IMG/VR virus record: IMGVR_UViG_3300009156_000055
Coordinates: 1-36,568 of that record
Direction: 5' to 3' (one strand)
DNA: 36,568 nt
From: a virus
In this document: in pieces, positions 7,423-16,788 of the stretch
How the letters are laid out: the number at the start of each line of letters is the position of its first letter
How positions within the stretch are numbered: position 1 is the first letter of the stretch
Notes under the pieces: generated by a model
The model's database searches: none
The model's input: only the letters and a program-made list of their open reading frames with translations
What the model was told of the DNA's origin: nothing
Translations under genes and position numbers: made by a program

Positions 7423-7738
7423 CCCCGCCGGGATCACGCTCGTCAATGCCACTCATGACCTTGATGTAGATCTCACGAGCGTTGCGGTGCCCCCGGAGGG
7501 CTCGATCTTGACTTGCCTGATTGGTGTCAGTCATCCAGTTCTGGAATAGGAGTCCGACGCGGGCAGTGTATGCGGCCTCTACCCCGCGCCGGTCGAGTCG
7601 ATCGAGTTTCTTATCGTACTTGGTCGGTTTGAGGGGCGGAACGCCCTCGCCCGGGCTTTGATCACTGACAACGAGCATCAGGAAGAAGGCTATTCCAACG
7701 GCTATGATAAAGGCTATTAGGGGTCCAAGGTACTTCAT
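7394..7738 (-). CDS. One-TM protein, candidate spanin or holin
   Basis: This 114-residue product starts with MKYLG followed by a single hydrophobic helix at about residues 5-26, with no lipobox Cys. The rest is charged and helical. Topology (short N-terminus, one TM, soluble helical tail) and its position directly after the endolysin gene fit an inner-membrane spanin, or less likely a pinholin. Its ATG overlaps the endolysin stop as ATGA. It is the last gene of the minus-strand block and overlaps the end of the plus-strand ATPase gene by 29 bp. Function is inferred from position and topology only. Confidence 0.6.
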   Translation of the reverse strand: MKYLGPLIAFIIAVGIAFFLMLVVSDQSPGEGVPPLKPTKYDKKLDRLDRRGVEAAYTARVGLLFQNWMTDTNQASQDRALRGHRNAREIYIKVMSGIDERDPGGATLEDQLAR

Positions 7739-8514
7739 GTGATAGCCGTACCGTTGATGTAAACTGTAACCTTTCCGTCCTCGATAACGATCTTAATCTC
7801 AGTCTTCCCGTCCACTTGGACGGGGGGAGGTTCCTCCGGTCCCGGAGGCTCGATGTGAGGGGGATTTCCTACGTAGACCGGAGGCAGTGCATCGTCCGCC
7901 GCTTCTCGCTGGATGTAGATCGTGTTGTCTAGCTCGAGGAGACATTTGAGTACAGGCATACAGCCCACCCGTGAGTCACGAGCCCCGCTACTCCACTGGC
8001 CATCGGCCACATAGAACCCGCTCGTGTAGATGTTAGTCCCAGCGTACACATAGGCCGAGGGGCTCCCGTGGAGCCTGTAACCCCATCCATTATAGGACTC
8101 CCACCAAAACGCGGCCTTCTCTAGCCGCCAATCCTCCACATCGTCGAGTCCGTGGTCCTCGAGCGCGATTATCGCCGCCCTGTCCCAGGCGTCTTGCCCG
8201 TAGTAGGGCCCTTGCCCTTTCGGGACGTGGGTCGAGACTTTGTTGAGCGGGTCCCCTTGCGCGAGCTGGGTAGAGAAGTCACAATCCGCTTCACGAAAAT
8301 GAGTAGGTCCGATCCACCACCAGGGGACCCCCGTCTTCGCTTCGACATTCTGATACCGAGCCTTATTCGCGAGGATTTTCTTGGCGATACCCTGGGCCAT
8401 TGTGAGCTTGTTGCGCTCCATGATATCCCACCAGTGCGCGGCCTCAGGCCAGAAGGCCCCATACTTGGGGATTGTCGTGGAGGTAGTGATTGCCCGGGGC
8501 GTGATCTCACTCAT
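7735..8514 (-). CDS. Endolysin, lysozyme-family muramidase
   Basis: The 259-residue protein carries the pattern of the phage lysozyme family seen in Gram-negative phages: HFREADCDF, QGDPLN, VPKGQGPYYGQDAWDRAA, a WESYNGWGYR box and YVADGQW. The Glu in HFREAD is the likely catalytic acid. No signal peptide or TM is visible, so release would need a holin. The last 60 residues are a proline-rich linker followed by a short strand module (KTEIKIVIEDGKVTVYING) not typical of the catalytic core. The gene overlaps both neighbours by ATGA. Confidence 0.82.
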   Translation of the reverse strand: MSEITPRAITTSTTIPKYGAFWPEAAHWWDIMERNKLTMAQGIAKKILANKARYQNVEAKTGVPWWWIGPTHFREADCDFSTQLAQGDPLNKVSTHVPKGQGPYYGQDAWDRAAIIALEDHGLDDVEDWRLEKAAFWWESYNGWGYRLHGSPSAYVYAGTNIYTSGFYVADGQWSSGARDSRVGCMPVLKCLLELDNTIYIQREAADDALPPVYVGNPPHIEPPGPEEPPPVQVDGKTEIKIVIEDGKVTVYINGTAIT

Positions 8515-8843
8515 TCGACTACCGAGACTGTCCCGAGGATCAACGAAGTGATATCTGTATCGGTTTGAAACACCATAATCAGTTTATAAAGCTTGGGCCG
8601 TAACGCGAACATAGCTGGCGCTTCGACGCGCCACTGCACGATCCCGGGCGCGGGCAGGGTGATACTCCCGCCGCGCATAGTAATAATCAACTCGTCGAAC
8701 CGACTGAGCTGGTCCTGGAGCCTCAAGATGACATCGACCACCCCCGAGAAGTCGTAGAGAGTATCGTTATCGATGCTCCACACTTCCACAGTCTCTACCC
8801 AAGTACTGTAGATCGATGCGGGAGGGATTGATCCATCTAACAT
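8511..8843 (-). CDS. Small probable tail/baseplate structural protein
   Basis: The 110-residue product starts at an ATG preceded by AGAGG and overlaps the endolysin start by ATGA. It is predicted to be mostly beta, with a DLYDFSG-like acidic segment, then VDVILRLQDQLSRF, and a strand pattern ending in ILGTVSVVE. That pattern resembles small phage tail and fibre-attachment proteins that precede or follow fibre genes. No catalytic motif is present. Role as a fibre adaptor or minor tail protein is inferred from its place between the collar/fibre gene and lysis genes. Confidence 0.55.
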   Translation of the reverse strand: MLDGSIPPASIYSTWVETVEVWSIDNDTLYDFSGVVDVILRLQDQLSRFDELIITMRGGSITLPAPGIVQWRVEAPAMFALRPKLYKLIMVFQTDTDITSLILGTVSVVE

Positions 8844-8852
8844 CTTGGACCT

Positions 8853-10085
8853 CTACAGCTTGATAAACCAGGTTACGAGCCGCGCGAGCGGCATGTTGTT
8901 GATAGGTGTAGTGCCGCCGATAGTGGTTGTAGTGAAGGTATGGCTGTGGCCGGGCTCGTTTGGGATAGGGTGGAAGTGGTTTACACTGTCCGTTCCGGTA
9001 GTAAAGTTGTGGGTGTGGTTTGTGGCCTGAGAGCCCGAGGCACTGAAGGAGTGGGCGTGGTCGCCAGAGCCGAAGCTGGCGCCGCTGGTAGTACCAGTCG
9101 TACCGGCGGTAAGGAGATTGGCACCTCCGGGAGGGCCTTGTTGTACTCCCGAGAAATAAGTATAGGTGTGGCTGTGGTCAAGGCTATAGCCCGTACCAGC
9201 AGAGCCAATCGTAGTTCCCGAGGACGAAATGACGATAGTCTGGTTTTCAGCCCCGGTCGTGCCACTGTGCGTATGGAAGGTGTTAACAGTACTGGTCTGC
9301 CCCCCGTGCGCGTGAGACCCATCCACCGAGGTCGTGCCAGTGTGTTGGTGGGCTGGCATCTGACCCACGCTAAGCGTAACCGAGTTAGCTCCGATACTCG
9401 CCGCGGGGAAGGTTGTAGTTCCGACATTGAAAAGCAGCCCGGTAAATGCACCGGCCGGAGTATTACCCATGTCATCGACGCCGAATAGTGCCGCGCCTCG
9501 ACAAGAAGGTAGTACGATGTTCTTGTTAGCGTTAAAGTCGGCTATAGCCCCAGAGGGAGTGCGTCCCCCTGACACAGTAGCCATAGCATCATTGACATTG
9601 TTATACAGATACTGGAACAGCGCAAATGTGTCACTGTTCGTATTGTTCAATCCATTAGCTCGTTCTGTCGCGAGCGAGGCCGCGTTGCCGATAGTCCTTC
9701 CATTCAGCCTGACATAGCCAGGTTTGGTCGTATTGATAAACTCTCCGTGGATCATACCAGTCTGGACGCGCTCCTCGGCAGGAATAACCACAGTCAGATC
9801 AACTGGGTTCGGATTAGGCACCGCAAGGGTAAAGGTTATTTGAACGTCGTCCTTGGACTTTACCTGAAAGTCATAGCTGACGACGTAGGGCACGAACACG
9901 TCTGGCCAACGACCGTTCGCATCCGCGACTACCGGATTGGGATGGGCACTTGACTCGCCCGCGTCGCGAAACACTGTCAGCGGTGACGTTGTCCCGCCCT
10001 GAAAGAAGAACGCCTTAGCGCCATCCGCGCGGAGGTCGTCAGCATAACGCTCGACCATTCCTGATCTATTCCACAGGCTTCCCAC
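8853..10085 (-). CDS. Tail fibre with collar domain and HxH repeats
   Basis: The N-terminus (FFFQGGTTSPLTVFRD, then VVADANGRWPDVFVP) is a common tail-fibre attachment module. A phage tail-collar domain follows (GYVRLNGRTIG, LPSCRGAALFGVDDMG, SVTLSVGQMPAHQHTG). The last 210 residues are Gly/Thr/Ser-rich and hold eight HxH motifs (for example AHQHT, SHAHG, DHSHT, DHAHS, NHTHN, GHSHT). HxH ladders in T4-type fibres coordinate iron inside a trimeric needle. GTG 10085 was chosen because GGAGG lies 5 nt upstream; an in-frame TTG at 10097 lacks this. It overlaps the end of the preceding ejection-protein gene. Confidence 0.85.
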   Translation of the reverse strand: MGSLWNRSGMVERYADDLRADGAKAFFFQGGTTSPLTVFRDAGESSAHPNPVVADANGRWPDVFVPYVVSYDFQVKSKDDVQITFTLAVPNPNPVDLTVVIPAEERVQTGMIHGEFINTTKPGYVRLNGRTIGNAASLATERANGLNNTNSDTFALFQYLYNNVNDAMATVSGGRTPSGAIADFNANKNIVLPSCRGAALFGVDDMGNTPAGAFTGLLFNVGTTTFPAASIGANSVTLSVGQMPAHQHTGTTSVDGSHAHGGQTSTVNTFHTHSGTTGAENQTIVISSSGTTIGSAGTGYSLDHSHTYTYFSGVQQGPPGGANLLTAGTTGTTSGASFGSGDHAHSFSASGSQATNHTHNFTTGTDSVNHFHPIPNEPGHSHTFTTTTIGGTTPINNMPLARLVTWFIKL

Positions 10086-11481
10086 GAGCGCCTCCAATGA
10101 CAGTGGCGGGATCTACATCAGTCCCAAGATTGTTGTTTAGGTTCTTTGTCGCGAGGTTAAACCCCACTATCGCGGCGTTACCGCCAGAGCGTACTACCCG
10201 TTCATAGGCCCGGGACCATGCGGCCACACTTGCCGCGAGCGCGGGCGAGGTCAGTGCATGGGCAACCACCTTAACTGGGATCATGGTGCCGAGCACCGCG
10301 AGCGGGGCGGCTATAGCTCCTGCCCCAGTGATGCCTCCAACGGCAGCTGCTCCTACGGCGGCTTTAGCCATGGTCCCGGCCGAGGGCCCTCGCCATGTCG
10401 GCGCGCGCTCGGCGACCTCTGCGATACTGTCCAGATGGTGCCTCAGCGAGCCCGAACCGCCCTGCCCAAAGAGGATATTCTTCGAGGCCTCCGGCAGTTC
10501 GCCATAGCGACGGACAAAGTCGCCCGCGCCGAACTCTCCGACCTCGTTCTGGCCCAGGTGCTGGACCAACTGAGCCTGGACCTCGCCCTGCTTCTTGGCG
10601 GGGGTTAGCTGGCGCATCCGCGCGAGCGCGGCAAGGTCCTCTGGCGTGCCAGTCCGGGCCATATTGGCCATTTGGGCTATGGCGTCTTCAGCTGGCTTAT
10701 CTGTCACAGTGGTCAGTCGGGGCGGCACGGGACCAGTAGAACCCGCGATCCGACCCTGGAGCATCTCGCCGGTAGCCCCAACTTCCGCACCAGGCTCGAT
10801 CCCGCCCTTAGAGATGGCCTTACTCAGCGCGGCCCCGCCTCGCATAGCGGCGATCCCGGGGGCTACTGGCCCACCAAGGGCCGCAGCCATGGCGTTTTGG
10901 GGCTCCTGAAGTTCGCCTCCAGCGCTCTTAAGGAACTGACCGAAGCCCTTTTTTGCGCCCGCAACCCACTCAGGAATTAGATTGCTGATCGCGTCCGTAA
11001 CTGGGCCCTCGGTTCGTCCAGTGGTTCCGCGGCTAACGCGGATGGCTGCGACTTCTCGGGCCTGCTCGGCCGGGTCCTGGGACAGTGTCGTGCCCTCGAG
11101 GGGCGAGGGCTTTTGCGCCTTTGGCGTATAGGGCTTTGCCCCGGGCGGAAGCGTGTCCAAGGGATGAGGGTCCTCGACTAGCCGTGCGCCAGCGGGAAGC
11201 GTATCTCCCGCGTCCGCTGCATATGGCTGTTGCGTGTCACTTTTTGGAGTACCGCCCCCTGCCATCGACAGAACCTTGGACGGATCGCCGAAACGCTCTC
11301 GCGTACCGGGCGGGGCTATCCTCGGCGGGGGCTGTCGCTGTTGCTCCTCGATGTAGTCACCGACTGGGTCAGAGCTGAACGGAGCAAAGCGCTGACGGAA
11401 GGTGTCCACAGAGGGATCAACAGGGTTTAACCTGCCCCACCGAGGCTCATTTGGCTGCAGATAATCAAACTCTCTGGCCAT
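10066..11481 (-). CDS. Probable internal virion/ejection protein (471 aa)
   Basis: The protein starts at ATG 11481, sharing bases with the preceding stop (TAATG). Residues 1-150 are Pro/Arg-rich and disordered, with two near-repeats of the DTLPxGA type. The middle is helical and Ala/Gly-rich. Around residues 375-425 there is a long Ala/Gly/Val hydrophobic segment able to form one or two membrane helices. Such a segment in a large protein next to two other Ala/Gln-rich proteins suits DNA-ejection proteins that form a channel across the host envelope. There is no lytic transglycosylase motif. Assignment is from context and composition. Confidence 0.6.
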   Translation of the reverse strand: MAREFDYLQPNEPRWGRLNPVDPSVDTFRQRFAPFSSDPVGDYIEEQQRQPPPRIAPPGTRERFGDPSKVLSMAGGGTPKSDTQQPYAADAGDTLPAGARLVEDPHPLDTLPPGAKPYTPKAQKPSPLEGTTLSQDPAEQAREVAAIRVSRGTTGRTEGPVTDAISNLIPEWVAGAKKGFGQFLKSAGGELQEPQNAMAAALGGPVAPGIAAMRGGAALSKAISKGGIEPGAEVGATGEMLQGRIAGSTGPVPPRLTTVTDKPAEDAIAQMANMARTGTPEDLAALARMRQLTPAKKQGEVQAQLVQHLGQNEVGEFGAGDFVRRYGELPEASKNILFGQGGSGSLRHHLDSIAEVAERAPTWRGPSAGTMAKAAVGAAAVGGITGAGAIAAPLAVLGTMIPVKVVAHALTSPALAASVAAWSRAYERVVRSGGNAAIVGFNLATKNLNNNLGTDVDPATVIGGARGKPVE

Positions 11482-13154
11482 TAGCTGTATGGCTCCCGCT
11501 TACCGTTCCGAATGATAAACAGTTTACCACCTACATCAAAGATCTTACCTTCATCTTCAGCAGTGATCTTCCGCGCGGTGGCTGGAGCCGCCGCAGGAGC
11601 AGCTGTATCGGGCGCAGTCGTAGCCTGGTTACCACCAGCTATATCCAGAATTTCCTGTCCTTTTTTAGTCGGTTGGCCTGTTGTTGAGTCAACAAAGAGT
11701 GGGTTCTTATCAGCATAGTCACTTAGGGCTTCGTTGACTCCCCAAGATGTAGCTCGGAGAGGATTATTCTTCATGTAGTCACGAGATACCTTAGAAGCGT
11801 TCCTATCATAAACAGCCATCTCCCGAAGGTGTCCAATGATCTTCTCGATACCGCCGGGAGTCTGCAGTATTTGTGGAAATATCTTTTCAACGAACGATCT
11901 ATCAGCGTCGGAAAAGGACTTACTGAAGCTTCCGACGTGCGCCATAAGAGCCTGGTTAGAAAGGGAAGTGAACTCTTCGTTGAGCATAGCGGATTGCTGA
12001 GCTGACTTAGCAAAGGTTCCAAACCTATTCTTAAACTGAGTTGGATCAACTCCAAGTATCTTTAGCACCGATAGTGTCTCATTGACAGCCGCAGCATATT
12101 TATTGGCAGATGCTCCAGATACAAAGTCCTTGTCTTTGGTAAGCGCACTCATTCTATCGAGCGTAGAAATCAACTGTTGGGATTGTCCAGCCCTCTTTTC
12201 AGTATCAAGATAGATCTTCTCCGCTTCTTCTATTCTCTTTGGAGCCTGTTGAAGTTCCAACTTGTAATCACCAAAGCTAATATCAGGCTTACCAGCTTGA
12301 CGCCGTGAAATCCTTTCTTCCATCCAACTCTGTTGTTCTTTGTCTAGCTTAAGCTTACCCATAGCATCTCGGAAGCGCTCCATAAGAGCCCGCCCCGGGC
12401 CACTGGTCATCAACTGCCGTGGCATACCAGACAAGGCCTGTCCCACCGCAGCGGCCTCAGCCTGGGCATCGGCCTGGTATGCAGGCATCTTGATCGGGGT
12501 ATTAGGATCTGTAGCTGGCTGAGGGGCCGCCTGCGGAGGCGCTGCTCCAAGAGCCGGAGCTGCCGCAGCATTGAGCGTCTCCGCGCTCATCACTGGGGTC
12601 TGTCCCGGCAGTGTATTCGGAGTGGGCGGAGGCCCAGCCAATTGCTGTGGCTGTGGCTGTGCAGCGCCCTGCTGAGCGGCAGCTATGATGGCGTCACTCG
12701 GGCCGGGCTCGGCCGCAGCCTGTTGTGGCCCTGTCGGGGGAAGGGCGCTTTGCGGTTTCACTCCCGGAATAGCTCCGGGTGGGCCCTGGAACGGGTCGGG
12801 AGCAGGCGTCTGTGGCGCCGGAGTCAGCGGGATGTTAGGGGCTTGCTCCGTCGGGGCTGCGCCCCCGCCACCCATCTTGGGATACACAAATTTACTCAGG
12901 AAGTCTGCCTGTAGGGCATCCGCCGCGCCCTTTTGGGTCAACTGCCGACGCGCAAGCGCGGCCGCCTGGAGCTTCAACCCGGCCTCCATCTGGCCCGCGG
13001 CGAGCAGCTGCGATGCCTTCCTCTCCAGTGAGTCTGGATCGGTGCTCTTGAGGTCCGCAAGCGTTTCCTTCAGCGTAGCCCTATCCCGAGCCGCTCCCGC
13101 GACGGAGGGGAGGGCCCCGAGCAGACTGAAGTCCACATTAAAGTTGTCGGCCAT
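11481..13154 (-). CDS. Probable internal virion/ejection protein (557 aa)
   Basis: The start ATG 13154 follows TAGGAG by 6 nt; a TTG two codons upstream is less likely. Residues 1-90 are helical, about 90-245 are a Pro/Ala/Gln-rich low-complexity linker, and 250-500 are a long charged helical region. A short beta tail (KIFDVGGKLFIIRNG) ends the protein. The base usage changes within the gene: the helical part is visibly more A+T-rich on reading than the Pro/Ala linker. With its two neighbours it forms the three-gene ejection-protein block typical of podoviruses. No enzymatic motif was found. Confidence 0.6.
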   Translation of the reverse strand: MADNFNVDFSLLGALPSVAGAARDRATLKETLADLKSTDPDSLERKASQLLAAGQMEAGLKLQAAALARRQLTQKGAADALQADFLSKFVYPKMGGGGAAPTEQAPNIPLTPAPQTPAPDPFQGPPGAIPGVKPQSALPPTGPQQAAAEPGPSDAIIAAAQQGAAQPQPQQLAGPPPTPNTLPGQTPVMSAETLNAAAAPALGAAPPQAAPQPATDPNTPIKMPAYQADAQAEAAAVGQALSGMPRQLMTSGPGRALMERFRDAMGKLKLDKEQQSWMEERISRRQAGKPDISFGDYKLELQQAPKRIEEAEKIYLDTEKRAGQSQQLISTLDRMSALTKDKDFVSGASANKYAAAVNETLSVLKILGVDPTQFKNRFGTFAKSAQQSAMLNEEFTSLSNQALMAHVGSFSKSFSDADRSFVEKIFPQILQTPGGIEKIIGHLREMAVYDRNASKVSRDYMKNNPLRATSWGVNEALSDYADKNPLFVDSTTGQPTKKGQEILDIAGGNQATTAPDTAAPAAAPATARKITAEDEGKIFDVGGKLFIIRNGKREPYS

Positions 13155-13163
13155 AGTCAACTC

Positions 13164-14258
13164 CTACGCTGCGAGTCCAAGGCCCTTAAGAGCACTGCTT
13201 CCGATCGGGGTCGAGGCCCCTGCCGTGGCCAGGTTGAGGCCCAGGTTCCACAGGTTCTTCGAGCCAGCCATCTCCGCGTTCGCGGCAGTCTGGAAGGTCG
13301 GCGAGTACTGCCCTGCGATGTTCTGGAAGCCCTGGGACTGTTGTCCAGAAAGCGTGGACAGCAGATTGGCAATGCTGTTGCCTGTCCCGGTGTACACTCC
13401 ACTCTGATCCTCGCCGCCGCGCTGGGCCAAATTGGCCAGGCTGGTCCCGGTCCCGAGCAGGGTATTGGCCACGTTAGTACCTGTGCCCGACAACAGATCG
13501 GACAGTTTTCCGCCGGTGCCAGTGTAGATGTTAGCCGCGCCCGTGCCTCCCGTAAGGGCAGCATTGGCTGTGCCCGAGGCGGCAGTCGAGGCCGCGTTCG
13601 CGCCAAGAGGCGCATAGGCCCCCTGCTGGGCCTGGCCGAGGCCGGATACACCTGCGCGCCAGGCACCGTAATCTTGATTGGCCAGGCCCTGCCCAAAGGT
13701 CTGCGCTTCACGGAGCTGGTTTCCGCCCGCGGCCATGCCAGAGGCATTCGCGTTACGCAGAACGGACTCGAGTCCCTGGTTCAGCTGGAACTGGTAGCCG
13801 GGGCTGGACTGAAACGCGGCCTGAACCTGTCCCGCCATAGGACCAAGGCCAAAGGCCCCCTGCGCGATATCACCGCCCTGAAGAGCCCGTGCATCATAGC
13901 CTTGCCCTTGCCCAGCGAGTCCGCCGTAGGCGTCTGTTGCCCCCTGAACACCGCTTCGGAGTGACTCAAGGCCCCCTGTCTGTCCAGCCAAAAGGGCATT
14001 GGTCCCGCCGGTCTGGCCCCCATAAAGAGCCGCGATTGCCTGGGGCGAGTAGTTCTGGATGTCTCCGCGCGCCGTGGCTTGCCCGCCCTGAAGGGCACCA
14101 ATGGCACTGCCCTGTCCACTTTGGAGGGCGTCGATGCCGCGGGTCTGCGCGGCACCAATGCCAGATTGGATCTGATTGGAGATCCCCGTAAGATACTGCT
14201 GCTGTTGTTCTGCAGCTTTCTTAACGGGATCGCCGGTAAAGATATCGAACAGGCCCAT
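13164..14258 (-). CDS. DNA transfer/ejection protein, Gly/Gln/Ala-rich
   Basis: The 364-residue protein starts MGLFDIFTG after a strong AGGAGG at 5 nt spacing. It is built of short Gly-Gln-Thr-Ala-rich repeats (for example GALQGGQAT, LLAGQTGG, NIYTGTGG, GVYTGTGNS). The central block YQFQLNQGLESVLRNANASG followed by a YGQGLA-like FGQGLANQDYG matches a family of phage DNA-transfer proteins, which is the main basis for the call. No signal peptide is present. It likely resides inside the capsid and leaves with the DNA. It is first of the three ejection-type genes. Confidence 0.65.
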   Translation of the reverse strand: MGLFDIFTGDPVKKAAEQQQQYLTGISNQIQSGIGAAQTRGIDALQSGQGSAIGALQGGQATARGDIQNYSPQAIAALYGGQTGGTNALLAGQTGGLESLRSGVQGATDAYGGLAGQGQGYDARALQGGDIAQGAFGLGPMAGQVQAAFQSSPGYQFQLNQGLESVLRNANASGMAAGGNQLREAQTFGQGLANQDYGAWRAGVSGLGQAQQGAYAPLGANAASTAASGTANAALTGGTGAANIYTGTGGKLSDLLSGTGTNVANTLLGTGTSLANLAQRGGEDQSGVYTGTGNSIANLLSTLSGQQSQGFQNIAGQYSPTFQTAANAEMAGSKNLWNLGLNLATAGASTPIGSSALKGLGLAA

Positions 14259-14267
14259 TATAGCCTC

Positions 14268-15029
14268 CTATGACTTCTTCAGTCCGTACATCGCGATGCG
14301 CCCAGAGACTATCGTGCCTGAGGCAAAGAAGAACCGCACAGCATTACATGGGGTAGAGTCGCTGGCTTCCTCACCAGCACCGATCACCATATAAGTACCG
14401 CTACCAGCATCATACCAGTCAACAGATCGCCAACTAGCCGCGTTTAGGTTTTGGTTCCTATTTGGATAGAGCATAACCTCAGAACTATTTCCCCACGTGG
14501 AGCTTGTGGCCCCACCAATCCTGAAGTACGCGCTGGAGCCTTCTAGAGTCGAGCTGTGGAAGTTGGCCGCGGTGCCGCCCATATAGACATATACCCAGGT
14601 CCATATATTGGCAGTGTTCTTCCACGTCGCGCCTCCATCCAGACTCATCTGCATCCACAACGCTGCGTTGTGGGAAGAGGTCCTCAGCGACGTGATGTGG
14701 AACTGATAGGTATCGTAAGTGTTGTCTATCCCCGTGAATACAAGTTGTCCAGAGTTGTTTGCCACTTGAGACGAGAGGAATATCAGTCCGGGAGAAACGC
14801 CCGGAGGCGGATTTTGTAGTGCGGTAATAGCCGCTTGTTGTGTTGTGTTATTCGCCTGCTGTGCTGTGTTAATTGCCTGCTGTGCTGCAAGAGATGTTTG
14901 CAGTGTCGCGACATTCGCTTGAAGCTGTGTCGTGGTCGTGAATAGATCTTGAAGCCATGAATACCATTCAGGGTCCCAGTGACTCTGTTCATCAGTAACT
15001 CTTGAGAACGGATCGAGTGGGGCCTTCAT
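14268..15029 (-). CDS. Structural protein with coiled coil and beta C-domain
   Basis: The 253-residue product has a short N-terminal module ending in WYSWLQDLF, then a trimeric-looking coiled coil at about residues 32-72 with runs of Gln/Ala/Asn, and a compact beta domain (about 80-253) with regular aromatic residues such as WTWVYVYMGG. This architecture fits a tail appendage or head/tail fibre trimer. The start overlaps the stop of the hub protein (ATGA). The C-terminal domain resembles carbohydrate-facing fibre tips only in general pattern. Confidence 0.55.
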   Translation of the reverse strand: MKAPLDPFSRVTDEQSHWDPEWYSWLQDLFTTTTQLQANVATLQTSLAAQQAINTAQQANNTTQQAAITALQNPPPGVSPGLIFLSSQVANNSGQLVFTGIDNTYDTYQFHITSLRTSSHNAALWMQMSLDGGATWKNTANIWTWVYVYMGGTAANFHSSTLEGSSAYFRIGGATSSTWGNSSEVMLYPNRNQNLNAASWRSVDWYDAGSGTYMVIGAGEEASDSTPCNAVRFFFASGTIVSGRIAMYGLKKS

Positions 15030-16444
15030 CCAGAGTACCCCCGTGCTTCAAGATCATCTATCGAACCTCCCGACAGTCCCACATGGACCGGGTCCGAGAC
15101 CCTCAACCGGAACCGAACGCCCTGGCCCTTAGACAGCCCGCACTGCAGGACATATGGGTGGGAGAGCGACTCCCCCGGACCACCGAGGCGACGCAGCACA
15201 GGGTCACCGTAGGTGTATCCCCCGTCGAGTGACCATGAGATCTCTACCTTCGGGTTCGTTACAGTGGAGGTCGTTCCTACAGCGGTCGTTAGCAAGAAGC
15301 TGCTCCGAGGCACCATGACCCCGCGCGGAAAGCCTGACATCACCCCGCTTTCTACCTGCCAAATCAACGGGTCAGTACCTTCAAGAAAGTATGATCCGCT
15401 GATCTGATACAGATCTCCGGTAAACTCATCTCCGACGATCCAGCGATCGAAGATCCGTATACTCTTCATTCCCTTCCAGTTGGACCGATTAAACGACTTG
15501 CGCTCGTTCCACTCGCCCGTGACTAGGTTATACTCCCACGTCCAATTATCATGAGAGGACAAGACCCAGAAGGCATTCTTGCCGTACATATAGACAAAGG
15601 CCTCGATGAGGTTACGGCCCCCGGCGAGTACCGCTGATTGAATGGCCCTACTAACATCATCGGTAGAGACTGGTGTAGGCGTGTATCCATCCAACTTATA
15701 AACGATGAAGTCATCTCCGGCCCAGAGCAACTGATTGGCCCATCCGGTCTCCCAACCAGCGACAGCATGAGTCCCAACGATACCCCGAGGGATAGTGACC
15801 TCGCGCGCGAACGGAAATGGGCTTGTTCCTGCATCGCGATAGACCCCTGTCCACTTATCTCCGAAGGCATAAAGTCGCCCTGCGTATCGCAGTACCCGCC
15901 GCACGAACAGACCCTGCTCGGTGTTCAGCGACAACGCCTGTACATTAGTAGAATTAAGATCGGAAGCATAGATCTGACCCCCACCGAACGACCAGACAAA
16001 GTACCCATCGAAGTCACAAACACTCGTTGGCCCGGCAGGTAGATTGGCCGAGACAAAGGCTGTTATCCCGGTACTGGTGTCAACATTAAAACAGCCATTT
16101 TCGCTGACAACTACATTCTGTTTAACAAGAGCATTATTCCGCCCGAAGGTTACTGGTTCGGTCCCTACAAACGGACCTAAATCTGTCACAGAAAAGATAC
16201 TATCAAACTTCATAAGTCTACCATTAATTGCCCATACTCCAACGGCTTCTGCGTCAAGAAATCCTCTAGTATGACCACTTATTGCAGTCGTTGCTATCCG
16301 TTGAATACCAGGAGAACGCCTTACGATGATCTGTGATGGTGCTCCATAGGGCGTCTTCTCCACATAGGCATTGATCAGCCTTCCACCAGACTCTTGTGGC
16401 CTGGTGGCCGGGGCTGACGTAGTTGGAAATACAATAGACGGCAT
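15026..16444 (-). CDS. P22 gp10-like packaged-DNA stabilisation/tail hub protein
   Basis: The 472-residue protein has the layout of P22 gp10-type head-closure proteins: N-terminal RLINAYVEK and SPGIQRIA segments, repeated short beta-blade units (for example YAGRLYAFGDKWTGVYRD, GWANQLLWAGDDFIVYKL), then a WEYNLVTGEW and FDRWIVGDEFTGDLYQI region. These proteins plug the portal and hold packaged DNA. It follows the small gp4-like gene, as in P22-type phages. Start overlaps the previous stop as TGATG. Family assignment is confident from pattern; exact homology would need profile search. Confidence 0.78.
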   Translation of the reverse strand: MPSIVFPTTSAPATRPQESGGRLINAYVEKTPYGAPSQIIVRRSPGIQRIATTAISGHTRGFLDAEAVGVWAINGRLMKFDSIFSVTDLGPFVGTEPVTFGRNNALVKQNVVVSENGCFNVDTSTGITAFVSANLPAGPTSVCDFDGYFVWSFGGGQIYASDLNSTNVQALSLNTEQGLFVRRVLRYAGRLYAFGDKWTGVYRDAGTSPFPFAREVTIPRGIVGTHAVAGWETGWANQLLWAGDDFIVYKLDGYTPTPVSTDDVSRAIQSAVLAGGRNLIEAFVYMYGKNAFWVLSSHDNWTWEYNLVTGEWNERKSFNRSNWKGMKSIRIFDRWIVGDEFTGDLYQISGSYFLEGTDPLIWQVESGVMSGFPRGVMVPRSSFLLTTAVGTTSTVTNPKVEISWSLDGGYTYGDPVLRRLGGPGESLSHPYVLQCGLSKGQGVRFRLRVSDPVHVGLSGGSIDDLEARGYSG

Positions 16445-16788
16445 CAGAAGTACTCAGCTTCCTGGGTCCCGTAAGTGGGACCGCTCGAGGTCAACCGGCG
16501 TAAGCGACTCTCATAGTACTCCTTGATCTGCGGATCGAAGTTCTTTCCCGCCACGGGAGCACAGATGTTGGCCAATAGTCCCGCGAGCGAGTCGAACCAC
16601 TCAGCGGGGATATACCCATCATTAACTACCTCACAGATGTTATCCGAGGCCAGTTGCATTACCAACGGATCTACGTTATTATCGATCTTCTCTGAGTACT
16701 CCGCCTCGAGTCCCTGACCAGTGCCGACAATGTTGAGCTTGTCCGCAGCCTCACGGATAAGCTCGAAGCGGGTTTTGGTTGTTTTCAT
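16444..16788 (-). CDS. P22 gp4-like head-tail connector
   Basis: The 114-residue helical protein begins MKTTKTRFELIREAADKL, followed by a region of helices and a YYESRLRRL segment. Size, helical content and location directly before the gp10-like hub suit the gp4-type head-completion protein that binds under the portal. No lysozyme-like catalytic motif is seen, although P22 gp4 has been reported with such activity. It overlaps the preceding stop as ATGA. Confidence 0.65.
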   Translation of the reverse strand: MKTTKTRFELIREAADKLNIVGTGQGLEAEYSEKIDNNVDPLVMQLASDNICEVVNDGYIPAEWFDSLAGLLANICAPVAGKNFDPQIKEYYESRLRRLTSSGPTYGTQEAEYF

